A DNA stretch of 6,416 nt, taken from NCBI GenBank assembly GCA_039934875.1, contig JBDTLH010000181.1, positions 1 to 6,416 of the forward strand, read 5' to 3'. The notes below the pieces were generated by a model. The model did not search any database. It was given only the letters and a program-made list of their open reading frames with translations, and was not told the origin of the DNA. This document shows positions 1 through 5,190 of this stretch, piece by piece. Every line of letters starts with the position of its first letter. Positions within the stretch are counted from its first letter, which is position 1. The translations under genes were made by a program, and so were the position numbers. Origin of the DNA: JBDTLH01 sp039934875. Its GTDB lineage: Bacteria; Acidobacteriota; Terriglobia; Terriglobales; Acidobacteriaceae.

Positions 1-338
1 CGCGCCTCAAGCTGCTCTTTGCCGCAGAAGCAGTAATAGGCATGGCCGCTCGCCAGCAGCTTCTCCGCCGTCGCATGATAGAGCGCGAGCCGCTGCGATT
101 GATAAAACGGCCCCTCGTCCCAATCGAGGCCGATCCACTTCATGCCCTCGAGGATGCCGGTGACCATCGCCTCCGAGGAGCGCTCGAAATCGGTGTCTTC
201 GATGCGCAGGATGAAGGTGCCTCCCAGCTTGCGCGCAAAGAGCCAGCTAAAGAGCGCGGTGCGCGCTCCTCCGACATGCAGAAATCCCGTGGGAGAGGGG
301 GCAAAGCGCACCCGTACTTCTGAACTTGCTTGAGCCAT
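1..338 (-). CDS. gltX: Glutamyl-tRNA synthetase, N-terminal part (runs off the window edge)
   Basis: Cytoplasmic class I aminoacyl-tRNA synthetase that charges tRNA-Glu (and in many bacteria also tRNA-Gln for later amidation). The reverse strand reads from ATG at 338-336 as MAQASSEVRVRFAPSPTGFL and onward. The class I HIGH-type signature is HVGG at residues 21-24, within the family-typical FAPSPTG..HVGGARTALF block, followed by RIEDTD at 45-50 and LDWDEGP at 71-77. A Cys pair (C103, C105, in YYCFC) lies where many GluRS enzymes carry zinc-binding cysteines. About 112 codons are visible; the rest of the Rossmann fold, the KMSKS loop and the anticodon-binding domain lie outside. A GAAGAG stretch shortly before the ATG can serve as ribosome binding site. 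An ATG ten bases upstream is in another frame. The gene is divergent from the next one. Identification is strong; glutamyl-Q tRNA(Asp) synthetase is less likely because the N-terminus matches full-length GluRS. Confidence 0.95.
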   Translation of the reverse strand, partial: MAQASSEVRVRFAPSPTGFLHVGGARTALFSWLFARKLGGTFILRIEDTDFERSSEAMVTGILEGMKWIGLDWDEGPFYQSQRLALYHATAEKLLASGHAYYCFCGKEQLEA

Positions 339-471
339 CACTCTTCATGATAATCGGCGAAGCACGATTCAAAACTGGGCGAGAGACAGAAAGAAGGACC
401 TCAAGTAATTAGCTGACGCTATGAGCTTCAACGGGGGAGCTCTCGATGTTGTACACTCCTCGCAATATCTC

Positions 472-477
472 AGGAGG
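472..477 (+). promoter_or_regulatory. Strong Shine-Dalgarno (AGGAGG) that sets the start at 482
   Basis: AGGAGG ends four bases before the ATG at 482. It is the best ribosome binding site in the window and favours this ATG over the in-frame ATG at 446, which would add twelve non-family-like residues (MLYTPRNISGGS). The spacer is slightly short. Confidence 0.7.
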
Positions 478-481
478 TTCT

Positions 482-811
482 ATGGTTCGTCTCAAGAAAG
501 TTGGCGTCCTCTCAGCGGCCAAGACAGCGGCAATGGTTTATGGCGCGCTAGGGCTTATCATTGCGCCTTTTTTCCTGTTGGGCGGGTTGACCATGATGAG
601 CGTCATGCCCTCTAATCAGAGGTTCTTGGGAGTGATTTACGTGGTTCTGGCAATAGCTGCGCCGTTCCTTTATGCGGCAATGGGCTTCATCGGCGGAGCT
701 TTCGTCGCATGGTTTTATAACTTGATTTCCAGGAAATTCGACGCTGGCCTCGAGCTCGAATTGGAGCAACTGCCAACTACGCCGGTCTACAGTTCGTCGG
801 CTACCGCTTAG
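482..811 (+). CDS. Small two-helix membrane protein, DUF3566-like
   Basis: A 109-residue protein of unknown function, probably in the inner membrane. It starts with a basic segment (MVRLKKVGVLSAAK), then a hydrophobic helix at about residues 16-40 (AAMVYGALGLIIAPFFLLGG), a short loop with MPSNQR, and a second hydrophobic helix at about 48-80 (GVIYVVLAIAAPFLYAAMGFIGGAFVAWFYN), followed by an acidic stretch (LELELEQ, 90-96) and a Ser/Thr-rich tail. The order of basic N-terminus, VGVLSAAK, a helix with Gly-rich turns, GFIGGA and YNLI resembles small DUF3566-like membrane proteins that I recall as common in Acidobacteriota and other environmental bacteria; this is recognition by pattern, not by search. 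It stands alone, convergent with the next gene 37 bases away, and looks less GC-rich than its neighbours. No catalytic residues are apparent. Confidence 0.75.
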   Translation: MVRLKKVGVLSAAKTAAMVYGALGLIIAPFFLLGGLTMMSVMPSNQRFLGVIYVVLAIAAPFLYAAMGFIGGAFVAWFYNLISRKFDAGLELELEQLPTTPVYSSSATA

Positions 812-848
812 AGACAACGGTGCGATTAGATCCGATCTCTATCCGTAT

Positions 849-1460
849 TCATCCCCGCAATCCGCGGCCGCTCTTCCCCCGGTTCTCCGCGCGAGCGGCG
901 ATATATCCCATGGTGCAGACGGCGAGGAAGACCAGCCCGGCCTCGATGCTCTCGCGCCCCTGACGCGCCCAATAAACGTCTTTCAAATTCAGCCACAGCG
1001 CAAATTCATCGAGCGTCATCGCCGCTCCCGCGCCGTAGAGCAGCGACATCAATCTCCCCATAAATGCGGAGCTGTCCGATTCGCCGTTGCCAATCTCCAG
1101 CAACCATCCGTAACCCACCAGGAGCAGCAGCAGAATGCCCCAGACCAAGTGATGGATGTGCAATCCGCCCATCTCGACATAGTGAAACGGACCGATATCG
1201 TTACGCGCCAGGTTGGCCATGGCGCGGACGATCGCAAAGGTCACCACAAAGCTAAAATTCGCCAACAATATCCGGCGCTGGGGACGGTCGGGGACCCGCT
1301 CCTTCAGCGCTCGTCCCGCCCGCGTGCGATGCAGGAGCAGCGCAATCGCCACACTGCACACGATAGCCGCGATTCCCATCAAGACTTCGTAGAAACGCAT
1401 GTCAGTGAGGATACTCGATTCGCCGCGGAGACGCGGAGCGATGTAGGCTGCTGAAATCAT
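849..1460 (-). CDS. Polytopic membrane protein with a GGLHIHH motif, function unknown
   Basis: A 203-residue integral membrane protein with four to five predicted helices: about residues 23-43 (FYEVLMGIAAIVCSVAIALLL), 65-83 (LLANFSFVVTFAIVRAMAN), 103-122 (HLVWGILLLLLVGYGWLL), a weaker one at 133-157 and 173-190. Helix 3 is preceded by GGLHIHH (H101, H103, H104), and the fourth segment carries LDEFALWL (D151, E152) followed by KDVYW (160-164). This arrangement matches a family of uncharacterised membrane proteins I recall from Actinobacteria and Acidobacteriota; no function is established. The clustered His and acidic residues could bind metal, which is inference. The tail is basic. Start choice is uncertain: ATG at 1460 has GGGAG seven bases upstream, but residue M21 (position 1400) fits the first helix better and would leave off a poorly hydrophobic leader. 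It is divergent from tdh, with 59 bases between them. Confidence 0.8.
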   Translation of the reverse strand: MISAAYIAPRLRGESSILTDMRFYEVLMGIAAIVCSVAIALLLHRTRAGRALKERVPDRPQRRILLANFSFVVTFAIVRAMANLARNDIGPFHYVEMGGLHIHHLVWGILLLLLVGYGWLLEIGNGESDSSAFMGRLMSLLYGAGAAMTLDEFALWLNLKDVYWARQGRESIEAGLVFLAVCTMGYIAARAENRGKSGRGLRG

Positions 1461-1473
1461 TTACCGGCTCCCA

Positions 1474-1481
1474 TTTATACT
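1474..1481. promoter_or_regulatory. Candidate overlapping -10 elements in the divergent tdh / membrane-protein spacer
   Basis: The spacer holds TATACT at 1476-1481 on the plus strand, matching the sigma-70 -10 consensus at five of six positions and leaving a leader of roughly 30 bases to the tdh ATG. On the minus strand the same bases read TATAAA (1479-1474), also five of six. No good -35 box accompanies either; the nearest plus-strand candidate lies inside the first codons of the divergent gene. If the minus-strand box is used, transcription would begin too close to the ATG at 1460 for its ribosome binding site to be included, which would favour the internal start at 1400. Confidence 0.35.
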
Positions 1482-1507
1482 AAAAAGTTTCCCCGCATCC
1501 CCCGCAC

Positions 1508-1513
1508 GAGGTG
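1508..1513 (+). promoter_or_regulatory. Ribosome binding site of tdh (GAGGTG)
   Basis: GAGGTG lies six bases before the ATG at 1520. It supports this start over the second in-frame Met (residue 7, MQAVVKP), which has no such site at a suitable distance. Confidence 0.65.
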
Positions 1514-1519
1514 TAACGA

Positions 1520-2584
1520 ATGTCTGAGCACTCCACCATGCAAGCCGTGGTCAAGCCCACCGCCGCTCCGGGCGCCGAAATCCGCGAAGTCCCTGTCCCT
1601 GAATTTGGTCCCGACGATGTATTGGTCAAAGTGCGTGCGGCTTCTATCTGCGGCACCGACCTGCACATCTACGAATGGGACCAATGGGCGCAGAACCGCA
1701 TCAAGCCGCCGCTCGTCCCCGGCCACGAGTTCTGCGGATACGTGGCCAAGATCGGCAAGAACGTGACCAACGTCAAAGAGGGCGATTTTGTCTCCGCCGA
1801 GATGCACGTCGCCTGCGGCAAGTGCTTCCAATGCCGCATCGGAGAGGCACATATCTGCCAGCACGTCCGCATTCTGGGCGTGGATGCGCCCGGCGCATTC
1901 GCCGAATACGTTACCATCCCCGAATCGAACATCTGGAAGATCGACCCTTCCATCCCTGTCGATTACGCGTCCATACTCGATCCGCTGGGCAACGCCGTGC
2001 ACACTATTCTCGCGGGCGAAATCGCCGGACGCACTGTCGCGGTCATCGGCTGCGGGCCCATCGGACTCTTTTCCATCGCCGTCGCGCAAGCCTGTGGCTC
2101 CGCCGAGGTCTTCGCCATCGAACCGAATGAGCATCGCCGCAAACTGGCAAAGCAGATGAATGCCGAGTACGTACTCGATCCCGCGACCAATGACGTGAAG
2201 CAATTCGTCTTCGACAAGACCAGTGGCACCGGCGTGGACGTGATCGCGGAGATGTCCGGCAACCCGCGCGCGATTCAGCAGGGCTTCGATATCGTGCGCC
2301 TGGGCGGACGCGTCTCCCTGCTTGGCATCCCCTCCCAATCCGTGAAGCTCAATCTCGCGGAAGACATCATCTTCAAGGGCGCGGTGGTGCAGGGCATCAA
2401 CGGACGCCTCATGTACAAGACCTGGTATCAGATGCAGGCGCTGCTCAAGACCGGCAAACTCAAGCTCGATCCGGTGATCACCGACCGCATGCTGATGGCT
2501 GATTTCAATAAAGCCATGGAGCGGCTCAAGACCGGCGAATCCAGCAAAATCATCCTCTATCCCTATGGACAGTCGGCCCCATAG
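1520..2584 (+). CDS. tdh: L-threonine 3-dehydrogenase, zinc-dependent (EC 1.1.1.103)
   Basis: Cytoplasmic medium-chain dehydrogenase, 354 residues, that oxidises L-threonine to 2-amino-3-ketobutyrate with NAD+. The catalytic zinc site is visible as C44 (in SICGTDLHIYEWDQWAQ), H69 and E70 (VPGHEF). The structural zinc lobe is C99, C102, C105 and C113. The Rossmann NAD motif is GCGPIG at 177-182, and E201 at the end of the second strand fits NAD+ rather than NADP+. Further TDH hallmarks are DPLGNAVH (154-161), EMSG (244-247), GGRVSLLGIP (262-271) and the C-terminal GINGR..TWY (292-303). The CGTDLHIYEW..WAQ..RIKPP block resembles the bacterial/archaeal TDH group more than sorbitol or alcohol dehydrogenases. 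The usual partner kbl (2-amino-3-ketobutyrate CoA ligase) is not next to it. The stop lies three bases before the TTGACA of the relBE promoter region, with no hairpin terminator between. Threonine itself has not been shown as substrate here, but the family call is firm. Confidence 0.93.
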   Translation: MSEHSTMQAVVKPTAAPGAEIREVPVPEFGPDDVLVKVRAASICGTDLHIYEWDQWAQNRIKPPLVPGHEFCGYVAKIGKNVTNVKEGDFVSAEMHVACGKCFQCRIGEAHICQHVRILGVDAPGAFAEYVTIPESNIWKIDPSIPVDYASILDPLGNAVHTILAGEIAGRTVAVIGCGPIGLFSIAVAQACGSAEVFAIEPNEHRRKLAKQMNAEYVLDPATNDVKQFVFDKTSGTGVDVIAEMSGNPRAIQQGFDIVRLGGRVSLLGIPSQSVKLNLAEDIIFKGAVVQGINGRLMYKTWYQMQALLKTGKLKLDPVITDRMLMADFNKAMERLKTGESSKIILYPYGQSAP

Positions 2585-2586
2585 CG

Positions 2587-2617
2587 TTGACAACCGCCGA
2601 TGCTATACTGGTATAGC
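2587..2617 (+). promoter_or_regulatory. Candidate relBE promoter region
   Basis: A perfect TTGACA stands at 2587-2592, directly after the tdh stop. Two possible -10 boxes follow: TATACT (2604-2609), closer to consensus but only 11 bases from TTGACA, and TATAGC (2612-2617), at 19 bases; neither gives the ideal 17. The region nevertheless lies at the right distance from the relB ATG at 2627, with GAGGTG at 2618-2623 as a closely spaced ribosome binding site. Which -10 is used cannot be decided by eye. Confidence 0.45.
2602..2617. promoter_or_regulatory. 16-bp palindrome, likely RelB autoregulatory operator
   Basis: GCTATAC-TG-GTATAGC is a perfect inverted repeat of 7-bp arms with a 2-bp centre. 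It covers both candidate -10 boxes and ends nine bases before the relB start. Ribbon-helix-helix antitoxins are known to bind short palindromes over their own promoters and to repress together with their toxin, so position and symmetry fit an operator. Binding itself is inferred. Confidence 0.6.
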
Positions 2618-2626
2618 GAGGTGCAT

Positions 2627-2851
2627 ATGCTGGCAATCAGACTTCCAGAAGATATAGAAAATAGGTTGGGAAAATTGGCGAAGCGGACCGGACGAACAAA
2701 AACCTACTACGCTCGCGAAGCCATTCTCCAGCACATCGAGGACCTCGAAGACACGTATCTCGCCGAGCGTACCCTCGAACGTATTCGTCAGGGCAAAGAG
2801 CAGACGGTCCCTATTGAAGAAGTAATGATGCGCTATGGCGTGGAAGGTTGA
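2627..2851 (+). CDS. relB: RelB-type antitoxin with ribbon-helix-helix fold
   Basis: A 74-residue antitoxin that should bind and neutralise the toxin encoded immediately downstream and repress the shared promoter. The N-terminus MLAIRLPEDI is the DNA-binding beta strand of a ribbon-helix-helix dimer, followed by helix A (about 8-21, ENRLGKLAKRTG) and helix B (about 24-40, TKTYYAREAILQHIEDLED). The C-terminal half (41-74) is charged and probably wraps around the toxin; TVPIEEVMMRYGVEG is typical of such tails. The start at 2627 is preferred over the ATG at 2600, because the latter lies ahead of the palindrome and adds residues before the beta strand. The last 17 bases overlap the toxin gene. 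The 5' part of the gene is visibly A-rich compared with its surroundings, which may reflect acquisition by transfer. Confidence 0.88.
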   Translation: MLAIRLPEDIENRLGKLAKRTGRTKTYYAREAILQHIEDLEDTYLAERTLERIRQGKEQTVPIEEVMMRYGVEG

Positions 2852-3110
2852 GTTGTCTCCCGGCGCCGACCGGGAGTTAGGCAAACTCGATCCTCAACAA
2901 ACCCGCCGCATTTTAAAATTTCTTTTCGAGCGGGTCGCCAGATTGGAAGATCCACGGGGTATCGGCGAAGCGCTGCAAGGGGAACGGCTGGGGGAATTTT
3001 GGAAGTACCGCGTTGGCGATTATCGGCTCATCTCCAAGATTGAAGATGATCGGCTGCTTATCCTGGTGCTTCGCGTCGGTCATCGGCGCGAGGTCTACCG
3101 CAAGCCTTGA
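2835..3110 (+). CDS. relE: RelE-type toxin (putative ribosome-dependent mRNA endonuclease)
   Basis: A 91-residue basic protein of the RelE/ParE superfamily. RelE members cut mRNA in the ribosomal A site and slow growth when the antitoxin is degraded. The sequence follows the family order: MAWKVELSPGADRELGKLDP (strand 1 and helix 1), a second helix rich in Arg/Lys (QQTRRILKFLFERVARLEDP), then GERLGEFWKYRVGDYRLISK and LLILVLRVGHRREVYRK. By comparison with E. coli RelE, R64 (in DYRLI), R84 (in GHRRE) and Y88 (in EVY) occupy the positions of the functional residues R61, R81 and Y87, so the toxin looks active. The gene starts 17 bases inside relB in another frame, so the two are probably translated in coupled fashion from one transcript. 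A gyrase-targeting ParE is a possible alternative, but the retained Arg/Arg/Tyr set favours RelE. Confidence 0.88.
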   Translation: MAWKVELSPGADRELGKLDPQQTRRILKFLFERVARLEDPRGIGEALQGERLGEFWKYRVGDYRLISKIEDDRLLILVLRVGHRREVYRKP

Positions 3111-3160
3111 TTGAGTTTTTTCCCGATTGGTAAGCCCCGCGGTCGCGCACCCGCTTCTGC

Positions 3161-3176
3161 GCTATCCTGCAATAGC
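3161..3176. promoter_or_regulatory. Degenerate copy of the relBE palindrome before the CBS-domain gene
   Basis: GCTAT-CCTGCA-ATAGC has 5-bp perfect arms and matches the 2602-2617 palindrome at 13 of 16 positions without gaps. It ends three bases before the ATG at 3180 and includes TATCCT (3163-3168), which could be a -10 box. It may be a second operator for the RHH antitoxin or only a shared promoter-like motif. Confidence 0.35.
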
Positions 3177-3179
3177 GCC

Positions 3180-4442
3180 ATGCCTGAAACCAACACCATT
3201 CCGTTGTCTGAACTGTTGGGCTCGCGGGTGAAGACGCCCGGCGGCACGGTGCTGGGGCGTGTGCGCGAAGTGGCAATGTCTCCGCAGCACGATCCGGCGC
3301 ACATCTCCGCGCTGATTGTGCGCACCAAACAAGGCGACCGCCTGCTCTCCCCCGGCAAGTTGCGCAGCCTGGACCGCGACCGCGTGATTACCGAATCAGC
3401 CGACTCCAGCGACTGGCCTCCGGTGGTCAACTCCGAAGGATTTCTGTTGCTGGAGCGCGACCTCCTCGATCAGCAAATCATTGACGTGCACGGACGCAAA
3501 GTGGTGCGCGTCAATGACGCCACCCTGGTCTCCGAAAACGGCTCGGACGTGAACGGCATGCAGTTGCGCATCAGCGAAGTTGAGGTGGGCACGCGCGGCG
3601 CGGTCCGCCGTCTGCTGCGAGGCATGGCGCCGCGCAACGCCGTGGACGCCTTCGCCGCCAGGTTCTCGCCCCGCGCCATTCCCTGGGATTTCGTGAATTT
3701 GATCGAGGTCGATCCTTCGCGCCGCGTGCATTTGAAAATCGACCAGGAGCGCTTGGCGAAGATGCACCCGGCAGACATCGCCGACATCCTCGAAGACCTT
3801 GCGCCTGCTGAACGCGAAGCCATCTTCAGCAACCTCGATGACGAGGTCGCCGCCGACGCGCTCGAAGAGCTCGAACCGAAGATGCAGGCCAGCCTGCTCT
3901 CCTCCGTCAGCCACGACCATGCCGCCGACATTGTGGAAGAGATGGATCCCGACGCCGCCGCGGATGTGCTCGGCGAACTCACGCCCGAACATTCAACCCA
4001 CATTCTGCGCGAGATGGAGCCTGAGGAGCGCGACGAGGTCGCCGAACTGCTCTCCTACCGCGAGAACACCGCCGCCGGACGCATGACCACCGAGTTCGTC
4101 CGCACTGCCGACACAGACACTGTCGCGCAAGCTATTGAGGCGCTGCGGGCGTATGAAGGCTCCACCGAGAGCATCTACACCATCTTCCTGATCGACGCGG
4201 AGCAGCGCCTTACCGGGATGGTGCCGCTCAATCGCATGGTGCTCGCCGACCCTGCGACTCCCCTCGCCGATCTCAAACAGGAGCCGCTGGTCTGGTGCGA
4301 TAGCGAAACCAGCGAACTCGAAGTCGCCGAGTTGTTCGATAAATACAACCTGATGATGCTGCCGGTCATTGATGACGACGTCCACATCTCTGGCGTAATC
4401 ACCGCCGATGACGTAATCAGCCTCTTGCGCAAGAAAATCTAG
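3180..4442 (+). CDS. PRC-barrel / MgtE N-terminal / tandem CBS domain protein
   Basis: A soluble 420-residue regulatory-looking protein. Domains in order: a PRC-barrel-like segment at about 7-75 (LSELLGSRVKTPGGTVLGRV, then ISALIVRTKQGDRLLSP); a second PRC-like segment at about 92-180 (DLLDQQIIDVHGRKVVRVND); the MgtE N-terminal helical superhelix at about 187-295, with repeats of the HPADIADILEDL, AADALEEL, AADIVEEMD and AADVLGEL type; and two CBS domains at about 300-360 and 365-418 (VAELFDKYNLMMLPVIDDD..GVITADDVISLL). In MgtE Mg2+ channels these N and CBS domains sense Mg2+ and gate the pore, but no transmembrane segments follow here. Related proteins often sit beside NRAMP-type metal transporters; none is visible here, so partner and ligand are unknown. 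ATG at 3180 is chosen because family similarity begins there; a TTG at 3111 would add a dissimilar leader. No clear Shine-Dalgarno is seen, so a short-leader transcript is possible. Confidence 0.85.
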   Translation: MPETNTIPLSELLGSRVKTPGGTVLGRVREVAMSPQHDPAHISALIVRTKQGDRLLSPGKLRSLDRDRVITESADSSDWPPVVNSEGFLLLERDLLDQQIIDVHGRKVVRVNDATLVSENGSDVNGMQLRISEVEVGTRGAVRRLLRGMAPRNAVDAFAARFSPRAIPWDFVNLIEVDPSRRVHLKIDQERLAKMHPADIADILEDLAPAEREAIFSNLDDEVAADALEELEPKMQASLLSSVSHDHAADIVEEMDPDAAADVLGELTPEHSTHILREMEPEERDEVAELLSYRENTAAGRMTTEFVRTADTDTVAQAIEALRAYEGSTESIYTIFLIDAEQRLTGMVPLNRMVLADPATPLADLKQEPLVWCDSETSELEVAELFDKYNLMMLPVIDDDVHISGVITADDVISLLRKKI

Positions 4443-4533
4443 TGCTCTCGGTAGATGTCATCCCGTGTGACTGTTTTTGAAATTGCGCTGCACTCATCTC
4501 TTTCGAGCACTTATCGTTCTCATCAACGACAGC

Positions 4534-4740
4534 TCACTTCTTTAACTCCGCCCCCCAGTTGGTAATCAGCGTAAGCGGCTTGCCGCCGCTGCCGGTGGCT
4601 ACATTGAGGAGGAAACGCTTGCCGTCCGGGGTCACAGTGAATGCTCCCTCTCTATCGCTGAGAAAAGGGGTGGCGAAGAGCAGGTGCGGTGTACCCAGCC
4701 GCAGCGTTCCGTTTTCAGCGGCAACATCCACCGCCATCAT
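4534..4740 (-). repeat. Diverged repeat, copy 1: propeller 3' end (in the relic)
   Basis: The segment is paralogous to 4978-5190 in the same orientation. The two encode similar final residues (about 50 of 68 identical), with two codons missing here. The best conserved stretch is PDGKRFLLN. Homology stops abruptly at the ATGATGG where kinase sequence begins. Confidence 0.85.
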
Positions 4741-4746
4741 GATGGC
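4733..4746. repeat. 14-bp perfect palindrome at the kinase deletion junction
   Basis: GCCATCATGATGGC is its own reverse complement. The kinase reading frame runs through it (GHHDG), and the propeller frame begins inside it (MM from 4740). The equivalent place in the paralogue (around 5185-5190) shares only the ATGATGG part and is not palindromic. Confidence 0.75.
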
Positions 4747-4977
4747 CGACGTCGTAGAGGGTGCAGATGTTGGCGTGATTCAACGAAGAGATCGCGCGCG
4801 CCTCGCGATCAAACCGCTGCTTCGCCTCCGCGTTGTTCGAAAGATGCGCAGGCAATATCTTGATCGCCACCGTGCGCTCCAAGCGCGTGTCGCGGGCGCG
4901 ATAGACCTCGCTCATGCCGCCCGCTCCAAGCGGCGACTGTATCTCATAAGGCCCGAGTTTCGTACCGGCGGAGAGGC

Positions 4978-5190
4978 TCATTTCTTCAACTCCGCATCCC
5001 AGTCGGTAATCAGAATGAGCGGCTTGCCGCCGCCTCCGGTAGTAACAGAGTTCAGCAGGAAGCGCTTCCCGTCCGGGGCGACTGCGAATGCCCCCAACTG
5101 GTCGCTGAGAAAAGGAAATCCGCTAAACAGCAGAGCAGGCGTCCCCAGCTTTAGCGAACCATTTTCGCTGGAGACAGCCACTCCCATCAT
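4978..5190 (-). repeat. Diverged repeat, copy 2: propeller 3' end (in the intact gene)
   Basis: This is the intact counterpart of 4534-4740: it encodes the last 70 residues from MMGVAV to DAELKK. The two copies lie head to tail and show that the tandem arose by duplication, followed by enough time for substitutions at about a quarter of the aligned residues. Confidence 0.85.

Larger units (their letters stand above)
4534..4981 (-). pseudogene. Internally deleted Ser/Thr kinase-propeller gene (relic)
   Basis: Remains of a second copy of the kinase/propeller gene. From ATG at 4981 the reverse strand encodes the first ~83 residues of a eukaryotic-like Ser/Thr kinase: a Gly-rich loop at 19-26 (GAGGMSEV), the ATP-binding Lys in VAIK (K41), the helix-C Glu (E60) and LNHANICTLYDVGHHDG (67-83). 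It then runs out of frame to a stop at 4717-4715. From about 4740, in another frame, the last 68 residues of the propeller follow (MMAVDVAAENG to GAELKK, stop at 4536-4534). These match the end of the upstream neighbour at about 50 of 68 positions. The HRD and DFG catalytic motifs, the probable membrane segment and most propeller blades are absent, so kinase activity is lost. Known family members are typically 800-900 residues, implying roughly 2 kb missing. The start overlaps the upstream stop by ATGA. A misassembly of tandem paralogues could give the same picture. Confidence 0.82.

Noticed and set aside
446..481. Earlier ATG at 446 for the small membrane protein
   Set aside because: The strong AGGAGG lies inside this extension and just before ATG 482, and the family-like sequence begins with MVRLKKVGV.
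828..838. AGATC-C-GATCT in the convergent spacer 812-848 as a terminator
   Set aside because: The arms are only 5 bp with a 1-base loop and no T-run; chance is sufficient.
1475..2593. Open frame of 372 codons on the minus strand covering all of tdh
   Set aside because: The plus-strand reading matches threonine dehydrogenase from end to end. The antisense frame has a biased His/Asp/Gly-rich composition typical of the shadow of a GC-rich gene and resembles no family.
2587..2609. TTGACA (2587) and TATACT (2604) as a standard sigma-70 promoter pair
   Set aside because: The spacer is 11 bases, too short for both to be used together; only a tentative promoter region is reported.
3111..3179. TTG start at 3111 extending the CBS protein by 23 residues
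   Set aside because: The leader (SFFPIGKPRGRAP...) resembles nothing in the family, and it would place the candidate operator/-10 inside the coding region.
3396..3992. Long minus-strand frame inside the PRC/MgtE_N/CBS gene
   Set aside because: It is a compositional shadow of the clearly homologous plus-strand gene.
4441..4511. Inverted repeat AGTGCTC ... GAGCACT after the CBS gene as a terminator
   Set aside because: The arms are 7 bp, separated by 57 bases, with no U-tract after the second arm, so it does not look like an intrinsic terminator. No convincing terminator was found in the convergent spacer 4443-4533.
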